Shown piece after piece: positions 55,141-64,000 of a stretch of 64,000 bases of DNA. Each line of letters begins with the position of its first letter. The first letter of the stretch is position 1. The position numbers were made by a program, and so were the translations under genes. This DNA comes from Orychophragmus violaceus (taxonomy: Eukaryota > Streptophyta > Magnoliopsida > Brassicales > Brassicaceae), in NCBI GenBank assembly GCA_030180135.1, contig CM058239.1:59289246-59353245 (forward strand). Direction: 5' to 3'. Below the pieces are notes generated by a model, which ran no database searches, had not been told where the DNA came from, and was given only the letters and a program-made list of their open reading frames with translations.

Positions 55141-57417
55141 ACCGACGAGTTACGATCATGAATGAGGCTGGTGAGTACGAGTCTCAAGATGAGCAGGAGG
55201 ATGAGGAGGTCGATGAACCTGATCCAAGAAAGCCCATAGAATACCCCGATTTTGGAGAGTTGCCAGTGATCCGGAGAGCTCTCAGTGTTCTTGTTGACCC
55301 CGAGACGGTTCAACGAGAAAACATTTTCCACACTCGTTGCACTGTGAACAACAAGGTATGTAGCCTTATAATAGATGGTGGATCTTGTACTAACGTTGCT
55401 AGCAGGAACATGGTCGATAAACTTGGCCTTCAAGTGACCAAGCACCCACAACCGTACCGGATTCGATGGCTGAACGATGATACGGAGATACGGATCGCAG
55501 ACCAAGTAACCGTACCATTCAGTGTGGGATGGTATCACGATCAGGTGGTATGTGACGTAGTTCCTATGCAGGTCGGCCACTTGCTTCTCGGCCGACCATG
55601 GCAATTCGACAAGGAATCAATGCACAACGGACGGACAAATCATTATTCATTCGTCCATGACAAACGAAAGTACCAGCTTGCACCGCTCACGCCCCATGAA
55701 GTGCATGAAATGCAACTACGGCTTGCTAAGGATAAAAAGAGCAGTAAGCCCAATCTTCTTATCTCTTCCCATTCAGTTTCTAGAGCTATTGGTCAGAACA
55801 CGCAAGTGATACTAATGATCTTTAGGGAGGTCGACACTTGTGTTCAAACGACATTGAGCTGCCCCGAGAAATTGTTTCTTTGTTGGATAGGTTCAAGGAC
55901 ATGTTTCCGGAGGATATACCAGCCGGCCTACCTCCTAACCGAGGTATTGAGCATGAGATCGACCTCGTGCCAGGAGAAGCACTGCCCAACCGGCCAGCGT
56001 ACATGAACCCGACCGCGTCTAAGGAGCTGGAGAAGCAGGTGCAAGATCTTATGTCCAAAGGCTATATCCAGGAGAGTCTCAGTCTGTGTGCTGTTCCAGT
56101 CTTACTGGTTCCCAAGAAGGACGGATCTTGGAGGATGTGTGTTGACTGCCAGGCAATCAACAACATAACCCTCAAGTACCGGCATCCCATACCACGATTG
56201 GATGATATGTTGGACGAGCTGGACAGAGCTTCTATGTTCTCCAAGATCGATCTATGGAGCGGATACCACCAAGTCTGAATGAAAGAAGGAGACGAATGGA
56301 AGAGGGCCTTCAAGACCAAGCAAGGTCTGTACAAGTGGCTGGTCATGCCGTTCGGCCTCACAAACGCACCCAACACGTTCATGCGACTCATGAATCAGGT
56401 CTTAAGGGCCTACATCAGTAAGTTCGTTGTTGTTTACTTCGATGACATTCTAATTTACAGTCAATGTTTTGCTGATCATTTGGTGCACCTTGAACAAGTG
56501 ATAGAAACTCTTCGACAGGAGGGTCTTTACGCGAACCTCAAGAAGTGCACCTTCTGCACTGATAAGCTTGTCTTCTTAGGTTTTGTTGTGAGCTCCCAGG
56601 GGTTTCAGGTCGATCAACAGAAGGTCAAGGCAATCGAAGAATGGCCGACCCCGACCACGATCGGCTATGTCAGGAGCTTCCACGCATTAGCCAGCTTCTA
56701 CAGACATTTCGTGAAGGGTTTCAGAACGGTGGCCACCCCACTTACGTCCGTGATCAAGAAGGACGTACCATTCAAATGGGGAACCGCGCAGGAGACCGCA
56801 TTCCGGAAGCTCAAGGACCTACTGACCCATGCGCCTATTTTAGTCTTACCTAACTTTGACAAGACTTTTGAGATTGAATGTGATGCTTCAGGTTTAAGTA
56901 TTGGAGCTGTACTGACGCAGGGTGGACGGCCCGTTGCCTACTTCAGTGAGAAGTTGAATGGAGCCACGCTCAACTATTCCAACTACGACAAGGAGCTGTA
57001 TGCCTTGGTACGGTCTCTAGAGACATGGCAGCACTACCTGCTGGCCAAGGAGTTTTTATCCACACCGACCACGAGACGTTGAAGCACTTGAGAGGAGAAA
57101 CTAACCTAAAGAGGAGGCACGCCTAGTGGCTAGAGTTCGTGGAAACCTTTCTGTACATCATCAAGTACAAGAAAGGAAAGGAGAACGTTGTAGCTGATGC
57201 ATTGTCCAGGAGATACACACTGATCAGCACCATGGAGGCCAAAGTTTTGGGGTTTGAACTTATTAAGGAAGAATATGAGACTGACCTTGATTTTAGTGAG
57301 ACTTTTCAGGAATGTCGTGTGGGACCAAAAGAAGCCTTCTACTTGCACAATGGATTCTTGTTCAGAGGCAAGCGACTTTGTATTCCCCAAGGGTCGATGA
57401 GGGATCTGTTGATCTGA
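55141..57417 (+). pseudogene. G4 protease, reverse transcriptase and RNase H
   Basis: The aspartic protease active site reads IIDGGSCTNVAS (55362-55397), the D-G-G-S form seen in chromoviruses, with a LLLGRPWQFD end. RT covers about 55880-56480 with PTG-equivalent, VPKKDGSWRMCVDC, MPFGLTNAPNTF and VVYFDDILIYS (56428-56460, catalytic DD kept). RNase H follows (FEIECDASGLSIGAVL, 56869 on). Breaks are a frame change near 55840, TGA at 56276 where arginine is usual, a frame change near 57050, TAG at 57124, and TGA at 57415 where arginine is usual. Confidence 0.88.
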
Positions 57418-58497
57418 GAATCTCATGGAGGAGGGCTGATGGGACACTTTGGCGTGGACAAAACCCTGAGTGTCCTGGTCGATCACTTCTACTGTCTGCA
57501 CCAGAAAAGAGATGTGGAACGTTTCTGCTCCAGATGCATCATGTGCCTTAAGTCCAAATCCAGGTCACATCCTCACGGTCTTTACTTGCCTTTACCTATA
57601 CCTAACAAACCATGGGTCGATATTTCCATGGATTTTGTACTTGGGTTGCCAAAGATCAGGAACAAGGATGCAATCTTCGTAGTGGTCGATCGATTCTCCA
57701 AGATGGCTCATTTCATACCATGCTCCAAGACCAACGACGCGACCCAGACAACCGACCTCTTCTTCAAGGAAGTGGTGAGACTGCATGGATTGCCCCGGAC
57801 CATTGCCTCAAACCGCGACCCGGCCTTCTTAGGACACTTTTGGAGGACGCTTTGGAGGAAGCTTGGTACCAAGCTCCTGTTTTCAACGACATGCCGTCCA
57901 CAGACAGATGGGCAGACCTAGGTTGTGAACCGCACCCTCTCAGCCCTTCTAAGGGCCATGGTTGGTAAAAACTTATCGAGCTGGTTGGATTGTATTCCGT
58001 TTGTTGAGTTCGCTTATAACAATGCTAAACACTCTGCTACTAAGATGTCCCCATTTGAGGTTGTTTATGGATTTAAGCCATATACGCCTCTTGACCTGAA
58101 ACCACTGCTGACACTAGAGTTCATCAACCTGGACGGAGAGCGCAAGGCTGAGGACGTTGCCAAGCTACACTAGACGGTCAAGGAGAACATCAAGAAGAGG
58201 AAGGCCCAATACAAGAAACAGGCCGACAAGCACAAGAAGGAGGTTAACATCCAGCCATGCGATTGGGTTTGGGTCCACATGCGACCTGAACGGTTCCAAA
58301 GAAAAAGGAGATCCAAGATGGCCCCACGTGGAGATTTATGGGCCATTCCGGGTTCTAAAGAAGATCAACGACAATGCCTACCAATTGGAGCTCCCATGTG
58401 AGATGAGCATATCGTCAAGATTTAATATTACTGATTTGTCTCCTTATTGTGCAGGTGATACCATTCTGAGGCCAGAACCTCCTCAAGAGGGAGGTAG
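57418..58497 (+). pseudogene. G4 integrase, running into the 3' LTR
   Basis: Zinc-binding HHCC part (GHFGVDKT, CSRCIMCLKSKS), then the core with the first Asp in ISMDFVLGLP. The second catalytic Asp, normally in SDRD, is Asn here (SNRDPAF at about 57811). TDGQT is followed by TAG at 57919; TAG also at 58171. After a frame change the C-terminal module reads GPFRVLKKINDNAYQLELP and FNITDLSPYCAGD. No chromodomain follows; instead the frame continues through QEGGSDEDIG across the LTR start at 58498 to 58873. That overlap is characteristic of CRM elements. Confidence 0.85.
58483..58497 (+). other. G4 polypurine tract
   Basis: CAAGAGGGAGGTAG directly before the 3' LTR start TGATGAGGACATC. Confidence 0.8.
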
Positions 58498-59372
58498 TGA
58501 TGAGGACATCGGATTGACCGCCCCAGAGCCGGACGAGCAGGACAGACCAGACGGACCGGACGGACCGGGCTCGACCATGAGACTGGTCGACCAGTTTCTG
58601 ACCATGCGGAATGTACCGAGGACACGGTCTGGACAAAGGCAAATCCGAGATGACTTTAACAAAGCTATGGAGCAACTTATTTCAAGGACAAGCATGGAGG
58701 ATATCACGGCCCAACTGGTTGAGCTTGACCACGGTCAAATTGTCCTGAACCAGTTGGCCCAGAAGATGCTCAAGACCGAAGCCGTCGACCCATTCGACCA
58801 GACCATCTCATGGCCCCTACTCCGGGTGATCAGACCGACCATGGTCTTCAACATCGAGTCAGACACGTCCTAGACCGGTCTTCCTCTGGACCAAAGATCA
58901 TAATTTTCTTACCTTGTGAGGTTTTGTCCCAAATGGGTTTTCTTCACAAGATTTTAACGAGGTGATCCAAGGCCTGTTCATTAGAGAGACATGCCGGCCA
59001 TGTCCTATTTCTTTCTAAGTCTTTTCTTTTTAAGTTTTATTTCCCTTTGGCTTTAAACATTTCGATTGGCCCATTTGTTTTGGCCCACTTAGTTTTCGGT
59101 TCTGAGAGTATTTAACTCTCTTTTGTTCAATGAAAAACTCAAGTAAGTCTTTAGTAAAAAGAACCCTAGCTTGGGCGGCCGATCTCCATTCCTTGTGTGG
59201 TTTCTCCTTGGATCGATATTTCTTGTTACTACTTGCTTGCTTACATCTCGTTACTAAAGTGTCCTAGTTTGTTTAAGTTCTACAAATCCATTGAACCACC
59301 CATCGACCAGGAAGAGAGCGCCTTCGGCCAGCTTCCTCGTCCCATCGTCCCGCGCTCGACCACCGTCCCGTA
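58498..59372 (+). repeat. G4 3' LTR, cut by G5
   Basis: 875 bp. Keeps the 104-bp segment missing from the 5' LTR, with TATTTAA at 59109-59115. The last part equivalent to 53321-53394 is missing because G5 begins at 59373; it may resume beyond the window. Confidence 0.85.
59109..59115 (+). promoter_or_regulatory. Candidate TATA element of G4 LTR
   Basis: TATTTAA within GAGAGTATTTAACTCTC, an inverted repeat; absent from the 5' LTR. Confidence 0.4.
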
Positions 59373-60403
59373 TGATGAAGGACATCAAGTCATCATCAAT
59401 CAAGGAGCATGGATAAGACATAAATCAATCAACCAAAACACTTGGAGAGAACCAATTTGATTGCACCAGAGACGTATGTGTATGTCTTGGAGCCTATCTA
59501 TCCAACCAGAAGGACTTAAGCTACAATTCAACTTGTTCCAAAAGCTTAACCCATCAAGGAATCAAGGAGAGTTCGAATCATCACAAATGGAGTTCAGATG
59601 AAGAAGTTATTCAACTTCTAAAAAAAATGATTCTCAGCTTGCTTCATTTGTAGGCTCAAGGATTCAATCACTTACAAACAAGACATTGGCGCCAAGGAGT
59701 GATATCTAAGCATTCAGGAGACACAATTAAACATCCTGGAGAGTTTTCTATCAAATTCCCATACACTAGCAGCCATAGGATCAAGAGGATCTCAATATTC
59801 TCACACTTGCCTAATTTGGAGTCAAAGGAGATCAAATCCCAACAACTCTTTTTCCTGAAGTTTGCACCGAAATGAAGCTCTCTAACATCATCCATAATGT
59901 ACCTAGACACTCCACATTCATGCCAAAGCTTTCAAGACTTAAGAAGATTCATCTTTCCATTTCTGGTCAAATTTTCCAATAAATGCCAACGGCCATATTC
60001 TTCATATTTTCGATTCTTTTCTTGTATTAGACCTTTAAGACCGTTGTCTATGAGCCTATAAAATCTCAGCTTCGAATTCATTGTAAATCACCCTTTTCAG
60101 CTATTTTAAAGTTAATAGAATTATTCTGTTTTTCTTCCAAAGTTTGTGTTCTTTGTGAAGTCTTATCCTTCTCTGAATATTGTGAGTGATTCACCTTGTT
60201 CTTAGGAGTTTCAGATCAATCTATTTGAGTGATTCAGATAGCTTGTTCTTAGGTTGAGAGAGTCAATCAAACTCACTGGTTGAGAGAGTCAATCACAAGT
60301 TCCACCACCACATCTACCTTCAATCCATCTTCCACAAGCTTGGCTTAGGAATCATCTGATCATCAAGTGATCTTAGCATTGGAGTGATTCCAGGGCTGCA
60401 TCA
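59373..60403 (+). repeat. G5 5' LTR
   Basis: 1031 bp, ends GGGCTGCATCA. Related to the G6 LTR (reverse complement of 62228-63469), clearly diverged. TATAAAATC at about 60056-60064 is a TATA candidate. Confidence 0.8.
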
Positions 60404-60416
60404 TCTGGTATCAAAG
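60336..60416 (+). repeat. LTR end plus primer site, first copy
   Basis: About 81 bp spanning the last 68 bp of the LTR and the primer site; repeated at 60956-61036. Confidence 0.8.
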
Positions 60417-60417
60417 C
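60406..60417 (+). other. G5 primer binding site 1
   Basis: TGGTATCAAAGC, two bases after the LTR; one mismatch (A for G) to the usual Met-type site. Confidence 0.75.
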
Positions 60418-60955
60418 CGAAAGGTTCCAAATAAGTGTTATCTATCCTTTACCTTTCGGTTTTCATTGCATTAGATCCATAGTTGTTCATTCAATTTCTG
60501 TTTCATTGCATCCTAAACCAAAAACTCATAAAAAATCATTTAGCTTTGCATCTAGTTCTGTTAGATCTTAGTTTTATTTTCTGTTTCATTGATTTCTCAT
60601 CTAAAAACAAAAGAAAAAGTAGTTTGCATTCATATAGTTTCTGTTATAAGTTCAAGTCATTCAAAAACCCAAAAGAAATGTTAATTGCATCAAGTAGTTT
60701 CTGTGATTTTGTTCCTCCATCAAAAAACCAAACAAAATATCTTGTTTCTGTTTCTTAGCATTTGTCCTTGCATCCTTAAACAAAAATCAAAACAAATAGT
60801 AGTTTATTTGCATTAGTTTTCAAGTTCTACTCATAGTATTCTTGCTGTTTTATTTTCAAAACCAGAAAAGAAAAATAGAGAAGAAGAAGTTTTCTGATTT
60901 TTGATCCGATTTTCACAAAAAAACAAACCATAAAAGTGTTCTTTCCATATTTTTA
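60418..60955 (+). other. G5 leader, part 1
   Basis: About 540 bp with repeated TTTCTGTTTC, CAAAAACCAAAA and TTGCAT motifs; no gene. Confidence 0.55.
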
Positions 60956-61036
60956 AAGCTTGGCTTAGGAATCATCTGATCATCAAGTGATCTTAGCATT
61001 GGAGTGATTCCAAGGCTGCATCATCTGGTATCAGAG
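60956..61036 (+). repeat. LTR end plus primer site, second copy
   Basis: Nearly identical to 60336-60416, but its primer site at 61026-61037 reads TGGTATCAGAGC, the better match to initiator tRNA-Met. Confidence 0.8.
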
Positions 61037-61231
61037 CAAATCATACAAATTTTAAGTCATACAAATTCTGTTTTCCATATTTAGCAAATCTGTGTGGTCT
61101 TTATAAAGAAATAAGGAAATTTTGCATTCTATGCTTTATTCCTTTGTGAATTCGAAATATCTAAGCCTGTTTCATTTAGTTTTTGTGTGAACCTATTGAT
61201 ACAGCCTTTTAAATTCACAGGAACAAAAAAA

Positions 61232-62227
61232 ATGGAAGAAGAAGACCCATATGAAGATGAATGGGAACAAGAAGAACAAACTGTGTGGGTCGAAGATAAT
61301 GGCTATGCAGATAAACTTGAATACGAAGACATCGATCCAGAACCACCTGAATATCTAAGGAGCACAACCAGAAGAGCCAAGACATGGCTGAATCATCAAC
61401 ATGATAATAACATATTTTTGCCTCAACTTTCAAAATTTTCAGGAAGTAAGAGAAATCCAATATTCTTAAGAGTGAGAGGCTTTCCCATGCCCTCAATCAA
61501 CTCTCTGGATGGGCATATGAATGGTGGAGGCAAGAAGAAAGAGAACAAAGAAGATATCAAAAACCAGCTATCACCACTTGGGAACAATTGAAGTTTCTCA
61601 TGAGCAAGAAGTATGTTCCAAGAGACCTTTTACAAGGAATCAGGGAGAAATACACTAGGAGAATCCTAGGCCAAGTGCATCCATCAAGCCACAAGTCAGA
61701 ACAAAAGAAAAATGTCCCAAAGAGGATAAAAGAGATGCTGCAACAAAAGGAGAAGAAAACAGAGCTGAAACAGAGTCATAAAGCTTCTCTTATGAAGATA
61801 GGAGAACCAAGAATTGCAACCAAAACCAGATCTAACACCTTACCCAATCTGTTAACCATGCCAACACAAGGTAAGTCTTATACCTTTGTGAATTTCAAAG
61901 ATCCTACATGTTATAGGTGTCATACGAGAGGACATTTTGCTGCAAACTGTCCCAGTAGGAAATTGATGAGAGAAACTTTACTAGGAGCTAAAACAGAAGT
62001 AAATAGAGAAAGTGATAGTTTATCTCATTCTGAATTTCTAATTTCCAGTTCAAGATTTATGCACTTATCTTTGCCAAAGAGTTTTGATGCAGGAATAAGA
62101 CAAGAAGAAGAGCATATAAGCCAAGGTGAAGAAAAGCAATTCTTACACCTGACTTGTTCAAAGGAGGTTGAGAAAGAGGAAACCAAGCAAGACAGCAATA
62201 GAAGAGTGCAAGCAAACAAGGAGCAGA
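61232..62227 (+). pseudogene. G5 gag relic, frameshifted
   Basis: ATG at 61232 opens MEEEDPYEDEWEQEEQ, then FLPQLSKFSGSKRNP, the usual P.F.G start of chromoviral gag. The frame shifts near 61460-61560 and continues as LKFLMSKKYVPRDLLQGIRE from 61591. A basic region and one zinc knuckle CYRCHTRGHFAANC (61907-61948; C-x2-C-x4-H-x4-C) follow, then an acidic tail. The stop at 62233 comes from the G6 LTR, so the original tail is lost. The central core with the WW motif is missing or out of frame. Confidence 0.75.
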
Positions 62228-63469
62228 TGATGTAGCCTCAAAAATCAGAGACTTTAGGGTGGATAGAGATGGAGACAAGTTGCTGGTTTTATAACTCTCT
62301 CAACTTGGCTGAATGATGGATTGATGTGGAATGAGATGGGATTTGTTCTGCTGGTTGTGTAACTCTCTCAGAAACAAATCAAGGAATGGGATGGATAGAT
62401 GGGATTGACTCTCTCAATCAGTGAGTGAATAAGTTGTTTGAATCACACAAACAAGCTTAACCACAAAATTCAGTAGAAACTAAGTGCTTCTCACAACTTA
62501 ACTCCTAAAGAACAAAGAACGAATTCAAAGACAGATTTCTTTGAAAGGAAAAACAATACTATTGTATTACTGAATGACTGAAAGCGTGATCTACATATGA
62601 GGGTGGTGATGAGCTTATATAGTACTCATGTACATTGATTCAGAAACCTAAAGAAAGAAACAAAATCTCTTTTACTTAAAAACTAGTCGTTGGGGAAAAG
62701 GCTGAATAAGGGGGACTTTCACTGATTCTCTTTGAGTTTTGAAAGCTTTGGCATGTATAGGTGTTTTTTAGGAATGTCCAGATTCGTTAAGTATGGTTTG
62801 AAAAGGTATGCAAGTTGATCAGAAAAGAGCTGTTGGTGATTGATCTCCTTTGGCTCCAAATTAGGTAAGTGGGACTTGTTGAAATTCTGGAGGTTCTGGT
62901 GAGGCTTGGTGCACCTTAAGGCTATGTAATCTTCAAAGGGTGAGCTCAAAACAAAGTAGCTTTGATAAGTCACAAATTGGTGTTGATTAGATCCTTCTTG
63001 TATGAATGCATCCAAATAAGGCAAGTGTGGCATCTCCTGGTTTAGAAGTTGGATAACATTTAAACCATAACTCCTTTTGTACCAATCCCAATTCGACGTG
63101 TTCCTATGATGAGTTGGTTCTCCAGAATAAGTTGTTTCACAGCTTGATTCATCCTGGTTGGATCTGAGCTCTCCAATAAGTGGCAGTTGGTCTCCAGCGA
63201 GCTCCTTGGAAATATGCTGATTTTTAACTTGAATATCTTCTTCATCTGGAAAGATTTTGAATCACTTCCACTTCGTGATGAGTCCTTGATGAGTTAAGTT
63301 TCTGGAACAGGTTGATTTGTTGCTTAAGTCTTCCTGGTTGGGTAGATATGCTCCAATACATGCACATATGTCTCTGGTGGGCTCAAACTGCTTCTCTCCA
63401 AGGATCTTGGTTGGTTGATTTATGTCCTCTCCATGCTCCTTGGTTGATGATGACTTGATGTCCTCATCA
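62228..63469 (-). repeat. G6 3' LTR
   Basis: 1242 bp, plus-strand ends TGATGTAGCC and TCCTCATCA; followed by TACTCTCTCTCTTGAAG, the complement of a purine tract. Confidence 0.8.
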
Positions 63470-63549
63470 TACTCTCTCTCTTGAAGAAGTTTCGACCTCG
63501 AAACTATACAATCTGCACCAAGAAAAAGCAAGTTAGCTTTCATTCTGTA

Positions 63550-63990
63550 TTAGGAGTTTAGAACCTTACCTTGGTATAGTTGCGGTTTGATGATGATTGG
63601 CACATCTGGTGGATCTCCTTTGACCAGAAATAATAGGATCACTCCTATGCTTTTCTCTGTAGCCCTGGTGGCTGGTGTTTTGTCTGGTGGCTTTCTTTGA
63701 ATGAAGATGTTGTTGGTGATAACGTGTAGTTCTTCTTCATGCCTCACTGATTTCTCCTTTTGCTTCAAAGCTAAGGCCTGACTAGTTGTGGTTTCTCTCC
63801 AGTCTTTGTACACTCCTTTGGTACCTGCTTCTTCCTTGACACTTATGGGAAAGAAAAAGTGTATCATACTTGAACTTGAATCATTAAAAACAGAGTATTT
63901 GAAACTATGACCAATTAAGATTGAATTCCAATATTGAACAAGCTCAGATGTTTCACTTACTAGAGTACCAAGTGTGGGGTTTGGTAACAT
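63550..63990 (-). CDS. G6 ORF before the 3' LTR, unknown
   Basis: 146 codons from the first visible ATG; it may start further upstream, outside the window. Charged and unrecognised; ends KPQLYQGKVLNS. The equivalent G3 frame (39461-39820) ends in KPQIHQGKAMDS plus a tail, so this is a kept 3' region of the non-autonomous elements. Between it and the LTR a second frame (63543 downwards) reads ADCIVSRSKLLQEREYDEDI across the LTR start, matching the G4 boundary motif. No catalytic motif is seen. Confidence 0.45.
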   Translation of the reverse strand: MLPNPTLGTLVSETSELVQYWNSILIGHSFKYSVFNDSSSSMIHFFFPISVKEEAGTKGVYKDWRETTTSQALALKQKEKSVRHEEELHVITNNIFIQRKPPDKTPATRATEKSIGVILLFLVKGDPPDVPIIIKPQLYQGKVLNS

Positions 63991-64000
63991 CTCAGACTTG

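Larger units (their letters stand above)
42796..59372 (+). mobile_element. G4: CRM-like chromovirus with complete but mutated gag-pol
   Basis: Plus-strand element whose 5' LTR survives in three pieces (42796-42980, 49624-50189, 53321-53394), followed by primer site, gag, protease, RT, RNase H, integrase, purine tract and 3' LTR from 58498. G2 and a CACTA element sit in its 5' LTR; G5 cuts its 3' LTR at 59373. The LTR start is TGATGAGGACATC and the integrase frame runs on across the 3' LTR start, both CRM-clade traits as I recall them. Many stops make it inactive. Confidence 0.88.
59373..62227 (+). mobile_element. G5: CRM-like element, 5' part, cut by G6
   Basis: Plus-strand element with 5' LTR 59373-60403, Met-type primer site and a gag relic, interrupted at 62227 by G6. 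The LTR start TGATGAAGGACATC belongs to the same type as G3, G4 and G6. No pol is visible before the interruption. It inserted in the G4 3' LTR. Confidence 0.8.
62228..64000 (-). mobile_element. G6: CRM-like element, 3' part, runs off the window
   Basis: A minus-strand LTR (62228-63469) is followed by a purine tract and a charged ORF. Same family as G5 by LTR similarity, in the opposite orientation, inserted into G5 gag. Its remainder lies beyond 64000. Confidence 0.78.

Noticed and set aside
54870..55604. 244-codon minus-strand frame
   Set aside because: Antisense to G4 zinc knuckle and protease, which carry clear motifs.

Overview
This is plant nuclear DNA, almost certainly from a Brassicaceae species (crucifer). 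Two single-copy genes look like Arabidopsis-type genes: a DUF2828/UCP015417 von Willebrand-A protein and a TOPP-type PP1 phosphatase. Everything else is nested transposable elements, intergenic DNA and AT-rich spacer, as expected near a centromere. No bacterial features, CRISPR, rRNA or complete tRNA genes were seen.

Layout. (1) 1-18329: a gag-protease-only Athila/Tat-like Ty3/gypsy element on the minus strand (G1), running off the left edge. It is split at 2023-15884 by a Ty1/copia element (E2, minus, 5-bp TSD CAGCC). E2 is itself split by a second copy of the same copia family in the opposite orientation (E1, plus, 5445-12454, TSD CATAC). (2) 18335-22955: part of a large-LTR element (R1, minus, 3-kb LTR) with an odd cysteine-rich small ORF; G1 sits inside it. 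(3) 22956-28400: probable degraded LTR element with two tandem arrays, then unassigned intergenic DNA. (4) 28526-30492: DUF2828 gene, single exon, with a frame break near its start. (5) 30600-32500: minisatellite array, probable non-autonomous DNA transposon, CGGTTCGG repeats. (6) 33015-34130: PP1 catalytic subunit, three exons. (7) 34294-34653: Mutator-type MITE with a 9-bp TSD and telomere-like internal repeats, then AT-rich spacer. (8) 36401-38095: truncated CACTA element and a truncated Athila-like LTR. (9) 38096-64000: a nest of four CRM-like chromoviral elements sharing the LTR start TGATGAGGACATC: G3 (minus, non-autonomous), G4 (plus, full gag-pol with stops), G5 (plus) and G6 (minus, runs off the right edge). 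G4's 5' LTR is split by a second Athila-like element (G2, 42981-49618, TSD ATATC) and by a CACTA transposon (50190-53317, TSD CGA).

The most novel item is the 3.1-kb CACTA element. It carries, on one strand and with splice sites kept, exons resembling a 5'-3' exonuclease gene and an importin-9-like ARM-repeat gene, plus two unassigned exons: a Pack-CACTA that could make a chimeric transcript. Other points of note are non-autonomous derivatives in three retrotransposon lineages (copia with live gag and dead pol, Athila-like gag-pro only, CRM-like gag only), a palindromic head-to-head CRM LTR junction, and palindromic TCGATCGA motif clusters at fixed places in the Athila-like elements.

All identities rest on motif recognition by eye. 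No alignments or database searches were run, and LTR similarity is described only qualitatively.
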